A stretch of DNA of 64,000 nt from DASQHY01 sp035602605 (GTDB lineage Bacteria > Acidobacteriota > Terriglobia > Acidiferrales > UBA7541): contig DATNLZ010000030.1 in NCBI GenBank assembly GCA_035602605.1, forward strand, positions 40,714 through 104,713, given 5' to 3'. The position numbers were made by a program, and so were the translations under genes. Numbering within the stretch: the first letter of the stretch is position 1; every line of letters starts with the position of its first letter. Under the pieces are notes generated by a model. That model made no database searches. It saw only the letters and a program-made list of their open reading frames with translations, and had not been told where the DNA came from. Shown one piece after another: positions 28,401 through 36,849 of this stretch.

Positions 28401-28608
28401 CGTCTTCGAGCGGGAGGACGATGCTGGACGTCATCTCTTCAGGAGTGGCACCAGGAAGGGCCACGCCCACATCGACAGTGGCAGGATCGGCCTTTGGAAA
28501 AAGATCGACGCTGAGCTCACGGTAGGAAAAAACGCCCAGCGTGACCAGGAACGCGATGAGCATCACCGTGAAGACCGGATACTTGACGCAGGTTTCGGCA
28601 AGCTTCAT
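25495..28608 (-). CDS. RND-family multidrug efflux transporter, inner-membrane pump
   Basis: The 1037-residue protein is a full-length AcrB-like HAE-1 pump with twelve transmembrane helices and two large periplasmic loops. It starts KLAETCVKYPVFTVMLIAFL. TM4 holds the proton-relay acidic pair (VGIVIDDAIIVLENI) and TM10 the matching Lys (LLGIVKKNGILQVDY). ALPGATPEEMTSSI and DPDSDPILTI are porter-domain signatures. AGGAAA lies before the ATG, 22 bp after the adaptor stop, so adaptor and pump are one operon. No TolC-type outer-membrane channel gene adjoins. Substrates cannot be inferred. Confidence 0.92.
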   Translation of the reverse strand: MKLAETCVKYPVFTVMLIAFLVTLGVFSYRELSVDLFPKADPATVDVGVALPGATPEEMTSSIVLPLEDAISSVNGIEELNVYTQEGIAHITCTFVLERDIEGAAQDIREKVSAAVNRLPPQTLSPVIRKVDPDSDPILTILASGPFSRRELTEIADKQVRRAIQAVDGVGEISLNGAQGRQIRVLVDAEKLTAHNLSVVNVRESLQRENIEAPGGHLISGPQELGLRTLGRVNSAEQFGDIIVGTRAGIPIRMRDVARVEDGAEELRTWSKLFLRDGTGKDVVGIQVRRQTGTNTVRVAEEVKRRLANLSSALPPSIHLQVVQDTSVFIKASVNSLLEHLLLGSLLASVVVLLFIRNWRAVVIAALAIPASIIATFTLMRYMDFSLNNMTLLALTLAVGIVIDDAIIVLENIFRYMEEKGADRYHAAIDATREIGLAVMATTLSLVIIFLPIAFMTGYARRYVNSFGWTMAMAIMVSMLVSFTLTPMLSSKFLVVRAESGHARSRESGFFHAIDRGYLRILDWSLHHRRAILIICLITFLSTFVFYRLVGRDWIPSDDQSELLSSINIPEGNSLEQTTLTVSEMARRIVALPEVAFIQALTHGSTHHAHINITLVPRGERSKTHEQLATEVRKIYAGFHNVNYNVRLPSVFGGETFFPIRAVIRGADIPQLVEVSKKIADRMVRFPDLVDVYPNLNLNSPELQVKVDRQRAADMGVRMNDISSTVRLMYSGQDEITTFKEGSEQYPVTVQLLPEQRDNPDVLARLMVPSSRLGQVRLENVAAIQRGAGPSSLFRYNRQFQVSLNANVASGYPLDLAAQHTVQSIRAVGLPPGVSYIFSGQVRILEQTTWNLLMAMALASVFMYMVLAAQFESFSYPFIIMLTLPLSIPFALFSLWITHRALSLWSALGVFLLLGIVKKNGILQVDYTNRLRSQGMPLREALLEANRVRLRPILMTTFSIIAGLIPVALGIGAGSEQRASIAVTIIGGQALCLLLTLLVVPVAYSYLAEFEALSWSATLGTAWTRLRSQAARRLGLF

Positions 28609-28630
28609 CGGGTCGGTTTCCTGAGGGCTT

Positions 28631-29905
28631 TCATTTCACGTTCATGGCACCGTTGCCAGAGCCCTGTTCACGCACGGCAGCGCCATCGCGAAGATCACCT
28701 TCGAGTGCTACGGCGACGCGGTCACCCGAGGCCAGGCCTTCCACAATTTCGATCTTGCGCACGCCGCCATCGTCATTCTGCGCGCCAGGCTTAATGGAGC
28801 GTTCGGAGACCCGCGAACCATTCAGGACAAAAACTTTGTAGGTTCCATATCGATAGGTAACCGCCTGCTCGGGCACCGTGAGGGTCTTTTCCTCAACTTC
28901 GCTTGGCAATGAGGCTTGTACGAAGAATCCTGGTTTAAGGCGGCCGTCGGTATTCGAAAGCAACGCTTCAACGTCAAAGGTGCGTGAATCCTGACTGACC
29001 GCAGGATTCATACGCTCGAGCTTGCCGTGGAAGACTTCTTTTGGAAACGCTTCGACTTGAACTTCAATAGTGGCGCCGAGCTTGACGGAGCCGGCCCAAC
29101 GCTCCGGAACGGCGAGGCGGGCGCGCAGCTTGTCGGTACGCACAACAACCATAACCGGGCTCTGTACACGCAGGTATTCGCCCGGGCTGACATTGCGCGC
29201 CTTTATCGACCCCTGAAACGGAGCGCGAATGGCCGCATCGGAAAGTTTTTTTTCCGCGAGTTGCGTACCCGCCTGGCTCGATTGAAGCTGAGCTTTGAGC
29301 CGGTCAACGTCCTGCAATGCCAGGGCATACGCGGCCTTGGCGCCCTGATAGCGTGTGGATGCTTCGTCCAGTTGCTGCTGGGAGATCAAGGTGTCGTGAA
29401 ACATTTGCTGGGCACGATGGAATTTTTGCTCGGCGTCGAAGAGGTCGGCGGCCGCGCGCTGCACAAATGCAACCTTGCTGGGGTCTTGCGGCGGAGGATC
29501 GTTGGGGCCAATTCCAAGCTGAGCGCGCATCTGGTTGACCTGGGCACGCTGTTGCTCAACGGCATATTGCAGTTCAACGGGGTCAATCTCAACCATGACC
29601 TGACCCGGCTTTACGGTATCCCCGACGTCTACGAGCACGCGGGCAATTCGGCCTTCGACCTGAGCGCTGATGCTGCTTTCATCCCAAGCGAAAAGAGAAC
29701 CGACCGCTTGTACGCGGCGGCGAACTTTTTGCTCAGCAACCGGGAAGGAGCGAACCGCGATGGGATGGCCAGCGTCTCCGCGGGCGGTCGTGGCCTGGCT
29801 GTGACCGCAGCCGGCGGCACCGTACAGGAGGAGCGTGGTGACAGGTAGCAGGAACACACGGTACCAGATAGGACGGGTTTGCGTGTGACGGATGGATTGG
29901 CTCAA
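28631..29905 (-). CDS. RND efflux periplasmic adaptor (HlyD/AcrA family lipoprotein)
   Basis: The 424-residue membrane-fusion protein has a lipoprotein signal (LLPVTTLLLYGAAGC), a barrel-sandwich/lipoyl pair (SAQVEGRIARVLVDVGDTVK and APFQGSIKARNVSPGEYL), a coiled-coil hairpin between them, then a beta-barrel domain (LRARLAVPERWAGSVKLG) and a membrane-proximal end (GLASGDRVAVALEGDL). I favour a TTG start at 29905 with AAGGG six bases upstream because it gives a normal-length signal peptide. An ATG at 29962 without a clear Shine-Dalgarno site would add 19 residues, and the open frame runs to 30097. It delivers substrate from the RND pump to an outer-membrane channel encoded elsewhere. Confidence 0.87.
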   Translation of the reverse strand: MSQSIRHTQTRPIWYRVFLLPVTTLLLYGAAGCGHSQATTARGDAGHPIAVRSFPVAEQKVRRRVQAVGSLFAWDESSISAQVEGRIARVLVDVGDTVKPGQVMVEIDPVELQYAVEQQRAQVNQMRAQLGIGPNDPPPQDPSKVAFVQRAAADLFDAEQKFHRAQQMFHDTLISQQQLDEASTRYQGAKAAYALALQDVDRLKAQLQSSQAGTQLAEKKLSDAAIRAPFQGSIKARNVSPGEYLRVQSPVMVVVRTDKLRARLAVPERWAGSVKLGATIEVQVEAFPKEVFHGKLERMNPAVSQDSRTFDVEALLSNTDGRLKPGFFVQASLPSEVEEKTLTVPEQAVTYRYGTYKVFVLNGSRVSERSIKPGAQNDDGGVRKIEIVEGLASGDRVAVALEGDLRDGAAVREQGSGNGAMNVK

Positions 29906-30074
29906 GATTTGCCCTTGTATTGGAGGTGGCGCGTGGGTCTGGGTCCCAGCAACGAAAACCATGCAGCGCACGGCCGATCTCGTTGCGCCATTTTGCCACA
30001 AATTTCTAGGCGGTGCGAGCGCTCCCGGGGCGATCGATTGCAGGTGGCGAGTACTGTACCGCCGCTGGCCGAAA

Positions 30075-30449
30075 TTAAGAGAGCGAGGTCTTGCCAAGAT
30101 CCACGCGATGGCGCTCGAAGATAATTTCGCAACGCTTGCCGTTTTCGCGGTACTGAAACGCGATGCGATAGCCGGGTTGCAACTGGCCCTTGCGCTGAAG
30201 GCTGGTCTGATCGAGATAGACCCACTGACCTTTTACCGCGTAACGCCCTTCTTTACCGAGGAGCTGGTAGCTGCCGTCTTCATTAAGGATTAACGGAGGG
30301 CTGCTGCACTTAGTGCTTTTCCCTTCGATGCGTGCGTGGGAGCAATGATAACTGCCCGCGATGCGCGACTGCGCACGCGCAGAGGGGATGAAGATGAGGA
30401 AAAGGCCAAGGCTAAGCGTCCCTAATCCGAGTGGAGCTCTGCGAGGCAT
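30075..30449 (-). CDS. small secreted protein of unknown function
   Basis: A 124-residue protein with a clear signal peptide (LGLGTLSLGLFLIFIPSARAQ). The mature part is about 95 residues, beta-rich, with YHCSHARIEGKSTKCSSPP supplying two cysteines and GSYQLLGKEGRYAVKGQWVYLD resembling a lipocalin-like or META-type strand pattern, plus a later third Cys (RCEIIFER). A strong AAGGAGG lies six bases before the ATG. It precedes the RND adaptor by about 170 bp on the same strand and may be cotranscribed. No named family is recognised. Confidence 0.7.
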   Translation of the reverse strand: MPRRAPLGLGTLSLGLFLIFIPSARAQSRIAGSYHCSHARIEGKSTKCSSPPLILNEDGSYQLLGKEGRYAVKGQWVYLDQTSLQRKGQLQPGYRIAFQYRENGKRCEIIFERHRVDLGKTSLS

Positions 30450-30455
30450 GTCGAA

Positions 30456-30462
30456 CCTCCTT
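30456..30462 (-). promoter_or_regulatory. strong Shine-Dalgarno AAGGAGG of the small secreted gene
   Basis: AAGGAGG on the minus strand, six bases before the ATG at 30449. It supports the reality of the otherwise anonymous 124-residue gene. Confidence 0.75.
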
Positions 30463-30670
30463 GCGGGGAAGTCGGTGGACAGGTACGGCTTAACCCTAGA
30501 CCTCGGAGAGGGGCAATTGGCGTGCCAGCTCTGGGTTTCAGTAATGTGTTGAGCCTGGGCTAGATAGTGCGCCGGGAGAGCGGTTCAAGTAAAAAGATTG
30601 TGACAGTTGATTCCCATCAATGGCAGGGGGGAGGAACTTTTGTCCAAAAAAGTGTGAAAGAACGGTCTGG

Positions 30671-31096
30671 TTACAGCCTGCCGCCGCCAACTGACAAGCG
30701 GCGATCCAGGGCCACGGCGACCATGTGCGCGCAAACGCTTCCTTCCCGAGCCAGCCACTGTTGCGACTGGGCGTTTGCTGGGCACAAGCTTTGTAGCATG
30801 GAAATAAATCGGTAGTACATACGCGCGACGCCTAATTCAGCGCTGTCGTCGCCAGGAACCGTTGAGCGACGGACTATACCGAGCAGTCGGCCAAATTCCT
30901 CCCCGCGAATGGGACCGGGTTGTAGGTCGGCGCAGTCTCGGGCTTCCAGGGAAAGCTCGACCTGGGAATAGGCGACAATCAGCGAGCGGCAATAGGATAC
31001 TGAGAATTGCAGCAGCGCAACAACGGCGAAAACGAAAATAAGGGCTGCGATCATATAGAGTTCACAGTGACGCGAGAGACTGTTCGGGAGCTGCAT
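30671..31096 (-). CDS. small membrane-anchored protein of unknown function (paralog of 11421-11825)
   Basis: The 141-residue protein has one N-terminal transmembrane segment (MIAALIFVFAVVALLQFSVS) followed by a soluble domain. The best landmarks are SYCRSLIVAYSQVELSLEA at the membrane boundary, RMYYRFISMLQSLCP in the middle and QWLAREGSVCAHMVAVALDR near the end. These positions align with the protein at 11421-11825, so both belong to one small family I cannot name. The ATG at 31096 is chosen; the open frame extends to a TTG at 31147. It sits alone between the small secreted gene and ggt. Confidence 0.6.
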   Translation of the reverse strand: MQLPNSLSRHCELYMIAALIFVFAVVALLQFSVSYCRSLIVAYSQVELSLEARDCADLQPGPIRGEEFGRLLGIVRRSTVPGDDSAELGVARMYYRFISMLQSLCPANAQSQQWLAREGSVCAHMVAVALDRRLSVGGGRL

Positions 31097-31380
31097 GTCT
31101 GGTGGCGTCGGTGGTAAGACTTTTTCACACTGCAAGTTTGGGCTCAATGGTGGATGACAGCAATGGTACCGAAGGAGGGGCTAAGGTAGTTCTAAAGTAA
31201 GAAAAGCACCTTAAGCAGCAGCTGTGCCGTATTGAAACACCGGAGATTCGATACCCTTCAAGTAGCCTGCGGTGTGAACGTTAGGAAGAGTTGGAAGCAG
31301 AGACATGGGCTGACTTGAGATCCGCGGGATACCCACGCTATGCGTAGGTAAATGAGTCCATGCTGCCTGCTGCCGGCGGG

Positions 31381-33081
31381 TTAATTGTCTCGAGGGAGTT
31401 CGGGGATGGCAGCGCCGTCTTTGCGCGGATCGGAGGCGCCATAGTTTACCCCGGCCGCAAAATCGCGCATAACCGCTTGGCCGCCGCCCATTACTGAAGA
31501 AAATGAGCCTCGCACGTCAATCTCATGACCCTTCCCTTGGAGCTCTTTACGCACGTTTGTGGGGATGCGGCCCTCCATGAGGAGGTCACAGCCTGTGAAC
31601 GAAGGCTTGGTGAAGCGGGGAAATTCGAGCGCGGCCTGGATATTCATTTTGAAATCCACTAGGTCGGCGACGAACTGGGCGTGAGCCTGGGATTGGTTCC
31701 AGCCACCCATGATGCCGAAGGCAATGCGTACGTCGCCATTCTGCATCATGGCAGGAATGATCGTGTGCAGGGGCCGTTTATGCCCCGCGAGCGCATTGGG
31801 AGAGGCTGGGTCGAGGGAGAACAGTGCGCCGCGGTCCTGAAGAGCAAAGCCCGTTGCGGCGGCGACAATTCCCGAGCCAAAGTTTTCGAAATTACTTTGG
31901 ATCAGCGAGACCATGTTTCCATCGCGATCGACAACACTTAGATAGATGGTGTCGCCGCCGGGTATGGCCGGATCTCCGGGCGCAACCTCACAATTGGCTT
32001 TGTCCATATTGATTTTGCGGGCGCGCTGCCTGGCGTAGTCTTTGGAGAGAAGCCCGGCGACGGGAAGTCTTTGCGCCCGCGGATCGGCAATGTAGCGGAG
32101 GACGTCCGCGTAAGCCAGTTTCTTAGCTTCGATCATCGTGTGGAGCCCGCGAGCGGAATTGGGACCGAATTGGGCGAGTGGAAAATTTTCCAAAATATTC
32201 AGCATCAGGAGAGCGCCGATGCCTTGTCCGTTCGGCGGCATTTCGTACACAGTCCAACCGCGATACGTCGTGGAAATGGGATCGACCCATTCGCTGGAAT
32301 AGGCGGACAAGTCATCGAGCGTCATCACGCCGCCGTGACGATTGGACGTGTCAACGATGCGTTTGGCAATTTCACCTTTGTAGAAGGCGTCGCGCCCGTG
32401 CGCAGCGATCTGTCGGAGGGACCAGGCAAGATCGGGATTGCGAAAGATTTCGCCAAGACGCGGTGCCCGATCGGAAATGAGATAGGTGCGTGCTGCGTCG
32501 TCGTTAGCATGCAACAAATCAATCACGGTGGGCCACAGCATGGAAACCATTTCGGTGACCGGGAAACCCTCTTCGGCGATGCCCATGGCAGGGGCAAGAA
32601 GTTCATTGAGTTTTTTGCGGCCGAAACGATCTACGAGTTTTTGCCAACCATCAACGGCGCCTGGAACAGTGACGGAGTAAATTCCTCTTTGGGGCATGTC
32701 GCGCAGGCCTTTGCCCTTAAGGAAATCGAGCGTCAAGGATTGCGGGGCCCAGCCGCTAGCGTTGAGACCGTACAGTCTCGCGGCTTTTGCATCGTAAACG
32801 ATGGCAAACAGATCGCCGCCGATGCCGTTGGACATCGGGGCTACCACTCCCATGACGGCGTTAGCGGCGACGGCGGCGTCCACGGCGCTGCCGCCGCGGG
32901 CAAGAATTTCGGCCCCAGCCTGGGCGGCCAAAGGCGATTCAGCGGCTACAATTCCGTAGCGTGAAACCACCAGGGAGCGTGCTTGGGAACGCTCTTGGGC
33001 GATGACGCTGTCGGACGGGATCATTGCGGTGCTTAGCAGTAGCGCGGCGCGCAACCAGCGTAATGCAAATTCTTTGGCCAT
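31381..33081 (-). CDS. ggt: gamma-glutamyltransferase (glutathione hydrolase)
   Basis: The 566-residue precursor has a signal peptide (RAALLLSTAMIPSDSVIA) and is periplasmic. It should cut itself into two subunits before Thr378 (GGDTIYLSVVDRDGN), the N-terminal nucleophile. Large-subunit motifs are SPLAAQAGAEILARGGSAVDAAVA and PMSNGIGGDLFAIVYD; PPNGQGIGALLMLNILE and GIMGGWNQSQAHAQ are also typical. The usual second Thr after the nucleophile is Ile, and the following His is Tyr, which occurs in divergent members. It removes gamma-glutamyl groups from glutathione and similar peptides. Single-gene unit, divergent from the DinB gene. Confidence 0.92.
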   Translation of the reverse strand: MAKEFALRWLRAALLLSTAMIPSDSVIAQERSQARSLVVSRYGIVAAESPLAAQAGAEILARGGSAVDAAVAANAVMGVVAPMSNGIGGDLFAIVYDAKAARLYGLNASGWAPQSLTLDFLKGKGLRDMPQRGIYSVTVPGAVDGWQKLVDRFGRKKLNELLAPAMGIAEEGFPVTEMVSMLWPTVIDLLHANDDAARTYLISDRAPRLGEIFRNPDLAWSLRQIAAHGRDAFYKGEIAKRIVDTSNRHGGVMTLDDLSAYSSEWVDPISTTYRGWTVYEMPPNGQGIGALLMLNILENFPLAQFGPNSARGLHTMIEAKKLAYADVLRYIADPRAQRLPVAGLLSKDYARQRARKINMDKANCEVAPGDPAIPGGDTIYLSVVDRDGNMVSLIQSNFENFGSGIVAAATGFALQDRGALFSLDPASPNALAGHKRPLHTIIPAMMQNGDVRIAFGIMGGWNQSQAHAQFVADLVDFKMNIQAALEFPRFTKPSFTGCDLLMEGRIPTNVRKELQGKGHEIDVRGSFSSVMGGGQAVMRDFAAGVNYGASDPRKDGAAIPELPRDN

Positions 33082-33519
33082 AGCATTATTTCTCCTCCGC
33101 CCAAAGTGATGCCCTCAGTTCGGTAGAAATACTGCAGTGTGTCGCCGGGATTACTCTAATGAGCCGGACAATTTGTCTCACGAACTGTAACTTGAAATTT
33201 GCACAGTGGCAACCATGGTCGCTCGAGCACCTCTTGCGCGAGCCGTGAAGATTGCGGAACTGGTGTACGGTTGGCGTGCGTCAAAGGGCGGGTCGCAGAT
33301 CGGCAAGGGAGCGATGGAGGCCGCCATAATGGACGTTGACAGCGCGAACGCAGTTTGGGAATCTTTCTGGCCCGGTGAGAGTCGGCCGGAACTTGGCGCG
33401 TGGCTGCAGAATCGCTGCTCAGACCCGGGTCGTTGCACAATTCTTGGCGGTGCTGCAGAGTCCGCCAAGAGTCGTGACTTCAACTCCGGTAGCCCGTAGA
33501 AGAAAGGTGCTCTAACAAA
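33082..33519. other. divergent intergenic region between ggt and dinB-like gene
   Basis: A stretch of about 438 bp. Open frames of about 95-120 codons exist on both strands (for example 33206-33499 plus and 33178-33540 minus), but neither has a recognisable domain or Shine-Dalgarno support, and they overlap each other. I treat it as regulatory or decayed sequence. Confidence 0.4.
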
Positions 33520-34041
33520 ATGTCGGAAACTCCACAGCAATACTCACGAAGGATACTTGGTTACGTCAAAGGCAAGAACGCTGTGGCGGTGCAGGCGCAG
33601 ACAGCAGAAAAAATCGAGCGGCTTATCGCGCGACTTTCTTCGAAGCAACTTGGCTACCGGCCAGCCCCTGGTAAATGGTCGATCGGGGAAATTCTCGCGC
33701 ATCTTGCCGAAACGGAATTAGTGTGCGGTTATCGCTTGAGGATGATTTTGGGCAAGAACGGTACGCCCATTCAGGCGTTCGATCAGGATGTGTGGGCTGC
33801 GAACGGAAATTATGTGAAGCAGGATCCCCAAAAATCGCTGCACCTATTTCGCGCGCTGCGCGAGTATAACCTCGTATTGCTGAGGTCGCTGACACGAGAG
33901 AAGTGGAATCAGTACGGTATGCACGCGGAACGCGGGAAAGAAACCGTGGCTCGCGTGGCGCAAATGTTCGCTGGACACGACGTGAATCATCTGCAACAAA
34001 TCGAGCACCTTGCGAAGCTCAGCCGGGGTGCAACGAAGTAA
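33520..34041 (+). CDS. DinB-family protein
   Basis: A 173-residue four-helix-bundle protein of the DinB/YfiT superfamily. The three metal-binding histidines fit EILAHLAETE (helix 2) and GHDVNHLQQIEHL (helix 4), and the segment KWSIGEILAHL is the usual family start of helix 2. Members bind Ni, Zn or Fe and include bacillithiol and mycothiol transferases; most, like this one, have no known substrate. The ATG follows AAAGGTG. It reads away from ggt and is followed by glgB after about 195 bp. Confidence 0.85.
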   Translation: MSETPQQYSRRILGYVKGKNAVAVQAQTAEKIERLIARLSSKQLGYRPAPGKWSIGEILAHLAETELVCGYRLRMILGKNGTPIQAFDQDVWAANGNYVKQDPQKSLHLFRALREYNLVLLRSLTREKWNQYGMHAERGKETVARVAQMFAGHDVNHLQQIEHLAKLSRGATK

Positions 34042-34225
34042 CGCAACAAGAACCTGCTGAAGGCTTTGTCTCCAGCTTCATGCTCGGCGGTTGAGACCGC
34101 TCAACGACAAGACGCCCCGGTACATTCCCCTCCTCCTGGCGGTTTGAAGAAGGCAATGCGATAAGCGCGACATTTGCCTTCGCGCGGTGGGGTGAAGTCC
34201 GTTAGAATCGCTGGATTGAGGGTGC

Positions 34226-34230
34226 GGAGG
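34226..34230 (+). promoter_or_regulatory. Shine-Dalgarno GGAGG for the TTG start of glgB
   Basis: GGAGG lies five bases before TTG at 34236. There is no in-frame ATG until deep inside the conserved N-terminal domain, so TTG is the likely start. Confidence 0.65.
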
Positions 34231-34235
34231 TCGGC

Positions 34236-36680
34236 TTGGCTGACAAAAAGGGCGGCGCGGGGGAAGGTGGTGCGAAAGAAAGCACCAAGGAAACTAGCGC
34301 TGGGGACAGCAGCCTCGCCAATGCCAGCGGCGCGAAGGAAACCCGAGTGCGTGAACGTCGCGCCTCAGAAACGCCCCCCCCACAAACGTGGCCAGCTGGA
34401 ACCAAAGCTGCACCTCTGACCGCCACCTTTTCTGACCAGGAAACCACAGTTGCAGATCGGGAACAGCATTTACAGTTCGAACGAATTGTTCGCGGGGAGC
34501 ATAGCGATCCATTTTCGCTTCTTGGACCACACGCGGTCAGTTTATCAGGCAAACCATCTTTGGCAATCCGAGCGTTTTTACCACAGGCGAGCGAAGTTTC
34601 CGTTGTTTTGTCTGCCGATGAGTCGTACCCGGCGAATCTCCTCCATGCTGGCGGGATATACCAAGCAGTTGTGCCTATGAGCGAGGCGCTCGCGAAGGAT
34701 CCCGGCACATACGTTTTGCAGGTGCGAACTAAGAGCGGGGAGGTCCGGCAAATTGCTGATCCCTATTCATTCCCTCCCCTGCTGAGCGATTTCGATTTGC
34801 ATCTGATTGGCGAGGGCACGCACTACGACACCTACGAGAAACTCGGCGCCCATCTGCGAAGCATCAAAGGCTTGGGCGGCGTGCATTTTGCGGTGTGGGC
34901 ACCGAACGCGCGCCGCGTAAGTGTAGTGGGCGATTTCAACAGTTGGGACGGTCGCGTTCATGTGATGCGCAGCCGCGGCGGTTCGGGGATCTGGGAACTT
35001 TTTCTTCCGCAACTTGCTGAAGGGGCCATCTATAAATACGAGATCCTGCCACCATTCGATGGGCCGTCGTTGTTGAAGACCGATCCGTATGGATTTTGCG
35101 CGGAGCTTCGGCCCAAGTCGGCATCGGTTGTTGCCGACCTCGAGCGCTACACCTGGAAAGATCAAAAATGGATGAACGAGCGGCCGGAGCGAAGCTGGCT
35201 ATCCGCACCACTGTCGTTTTACGAAGTGCATCTGGCTTCATGGAAACGAGTGCCGGAGGAAGAAAACCGTTGGCTGAGCTACGGCGAGCTCGCCGATCAG
35301 CTCATTCCTTATGTGAAGCGTACCGGATTTACGCATATCGAGTTGATGCCCGTCATGGAGCACCCGTTCGATGGGTCATGGGGCTATCAGACGGTCGGGT
35401 ATTATGCGCCAACGAGCCGGTTTGGCTCTCCAGTGGAGTTCATGGAATTTGTGGACCGCTGCCATCAGGAAGGAATCGGAGTGATTCTGGATTGGACTCC
35501 GGCCCATTTTCCGCGCGATGGGCATGGACTGGCCACTTTCGACGGCACGCATCTCTACGAGCACGCTGACCCCCGGCAAGGTGAGCATCCTGACTGGGGC
35601 ACCCTGGTTTTCAACTACGGGCGTAATGAGGTGCAGAACTTTTTGATTTCGAATGCGCTCTTCTGGATGGACAAATACCACCTGGACGGACTGCGTGTGG
35701 ATGCGGTTGCATCAATGCTTTATCTCGATTATTCGCGCCAATCTGGGGAATGGATTCCCAATGAATTTGGGGGACGCGAAAACCTGGCGGCGATCGCGTT
35801 CCTAAAGCGACTGAACGAGGTTGTGCACGGGCGGCATGCGGGCGTTCTCACTGTGGCGGAAGAATCTACGTCGTGGCCGATGGTCTCGCGCCCAACTACT
35901 GTTGGCGGACTGGGTTTTAGCTTGAAGTGGAATATGGGGTGGATGAACGACACGTTGAAATATTTCGAGAAGGATCCTGTGCATCGAAAATTCGAGCATG
36001 GGAAAATGACCTTCTCGATGCTTTACGCCTTCACTGAGAATTTTGTCCTTCCGCTTTCGCACGATGAGGTGGTGCACGGGAAACGCTCGCTCTTGCACAA
36101 AATGCCAGGCGACTTCTGGCAGCAGTTTGCAAACCTGCGGCTGTTGTATGGATATTTCTTCGCCCACCCGGGAAAGAAGCTCCTGTTTATGGGCAGCGAG
36201 ATCGCGCAGCGCGAAGAGTGGAATCACAATACGAGCCTGGAATGGCACCTCACGCAGTATGAACCGCACAGCGGCATGCAGAAACTTGTAAACGATCTAA
36301 ACCAATTTTATGCGGCCCAGCCGGCTCTGCACGAAGTAGACTTTGACGCCCGAGGCTTTGACTGGATTGATTGTAACGACGCTGCGGCGAGCGTGCTGAC
36401 ATTCATTCGCCGGGCGAAGGACGCAACTAGTTTTCTTGTGGTAGCTGCTAATTTCACGCCGGTGGTGCGCCAAGGATACCGCGTCGGCGTGCCAGAGGTG
36501 GGTCTCTATCGCGAGGTATTGAACACGGATGCGAGTATTTATGGGGGGGGCAACGTCGGGAATATGGGCGGGTTTCGCTCAGAGGCAGTGCCATGGATGG
36601 GACGGCCGCACTCGTTGGTATTGACGATACCCCCGCTCGCGGTGGTTTACTTCAAGTTGGATCGTGAAGCGGTGGACTAA
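34236..36680 (+). CDS. glgB: 1,4-alpha-glucan branching enzyme
   Basis: The 814-residue enzyme adds alpha-1,6 branches to glycogen. Order of domains: a charged, low-complexity N-terminal tail (1-70); the GlgB N-terminal domain (RIVRGEHSDPFSLLGPH); CBM48 (HFAVWAPNARRVSVVGDFNSWDG); the GH13 barrel with WGYQTVGYYAPTSRFG, the nucleophile Asp in DGLRVDAVASMLY, the acid Glu in LTVAEESTSWP and the third acid in LPLSHDEVVHGK; then a C-terminal beta domain. It starts with TTG, supported by GGAGG five bases upstream. The tail makes it some 70-80 residues longer than the E. coli enzyme. Phosphohexomutase 6 kb away and glucokinase elsewhere in the window suit glycogen storage; no glgA or glgC is adjacent. 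Confidence 0.93.
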   Translation: MADKKGGAGEGGAKESTKETSAGDSSLANASGAKETRVRERRASETPPPQTWPAGTKAAPLTATFSDQETTVADREQHLQFERIVRGEHSDPFSLLGPHAVSLSGKPSLAIRAFLPQASEVSVVLSADESYPANLLHAGGIYQAVVPMSEALAKDPGTYVLQVRTKSGEVRQIADPYSFPPLLSDFDLHLIGEGTHYDTYEKLGAHLRSIKGLGGVHFAVWAPNARRVSVVGDFNSWDGRVHVMRSRGGSGIWELFLPQLAEGAIYKYEILPPFDGPSLLKTDPYGFCAELRPKSASVVADLERYTWKDQKWMNERPERSWLSAPLSFYEVHLASWKRVPEEENRWLSYGELADQLIPYVKRTGFTHIELMPVMEHPFDGSWGYQTVGYYAPTSRFGSPVEFMEFVDRCHQEGIGVILDWTPAHFPRDGHGLATFDGTHLYEHADPRQGEHPDWGTLVFNYGRNEVQNFLISNALFWMDKYHLDGLRVDAVASMLYLDYSRQSGEWIPNEFGGRENLAAIAFLKRLNEVVHGRHAGVLTVAEESTSWPMVSRPTTVGGLGFSLKWNMGWMNDTLKYFEKDPVHRKFEHGKMTFSMLYAFTENFVLPLSHDEVVHGKRSLLHKMPGDFWQQFANLRLLYGYFFAHPGKKLLFMGSEIAQREEWNHNTSLEWHLTQYEPHSGMQKLVNDLNQFYAAQPALHEVDFDARGFDWIDCNDAAASVLTFIRRAKDATSFLVVAANFTPVVRQGYRVGVPEVGLYREVLNTDASIYGGGNVGNMGGFRSEAVPWMGRPHSLVLTIPPLAVVYFKLDREAVD

Positions 36681-36710
36681 AGGACGAATCCTCGGTGAGA
36701 CTAGAAACTT

Positions 36711-36741
36711 CCTCGACCGTACATCTCGATGTACCCTCGAC
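36711..36741. repeat. hairpin flanked by 7-bp direct repeats
   Basis: GTACAT and ATGTAC (36719-36734) are perfectly complementary around a CTCG loop. CCTCGAC occurs directly on both sides (36711-36717 and 36735-36741). It lies 30 bp after the glgB stop and before the secreted-protein pair. It lacks a T-run, so it is not a standard terminator; it could be a processing or regulatory element. Confidence 0.4.
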
Positions 36742-36849
36742 GCCTGTTACCCCGCCAGTCATAAAACAAAAAAGACATTAGGCCATGGAACTTTTTGAAG
36801 AGCTCGCGCGTAAGAGTAGGCAGTACGCACCTCGAAGGAGGTTTCAGCC

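Noticed and set aside
32071..32964. 297-codon plus-strand open frame
   Set aside because: Antisense to the intact gamma-glutamyltransferase; no domain or Shine-Dalgarno support.
33178..33540. 120-codon minus-strand and 98-codon plus-strand frames in the ggt-dinB spacer
   Set aside because: They overlap each other, have no start-site support and match no family I know. A weak resemblance of one frame to enolase-superfamily residues is too short to use.
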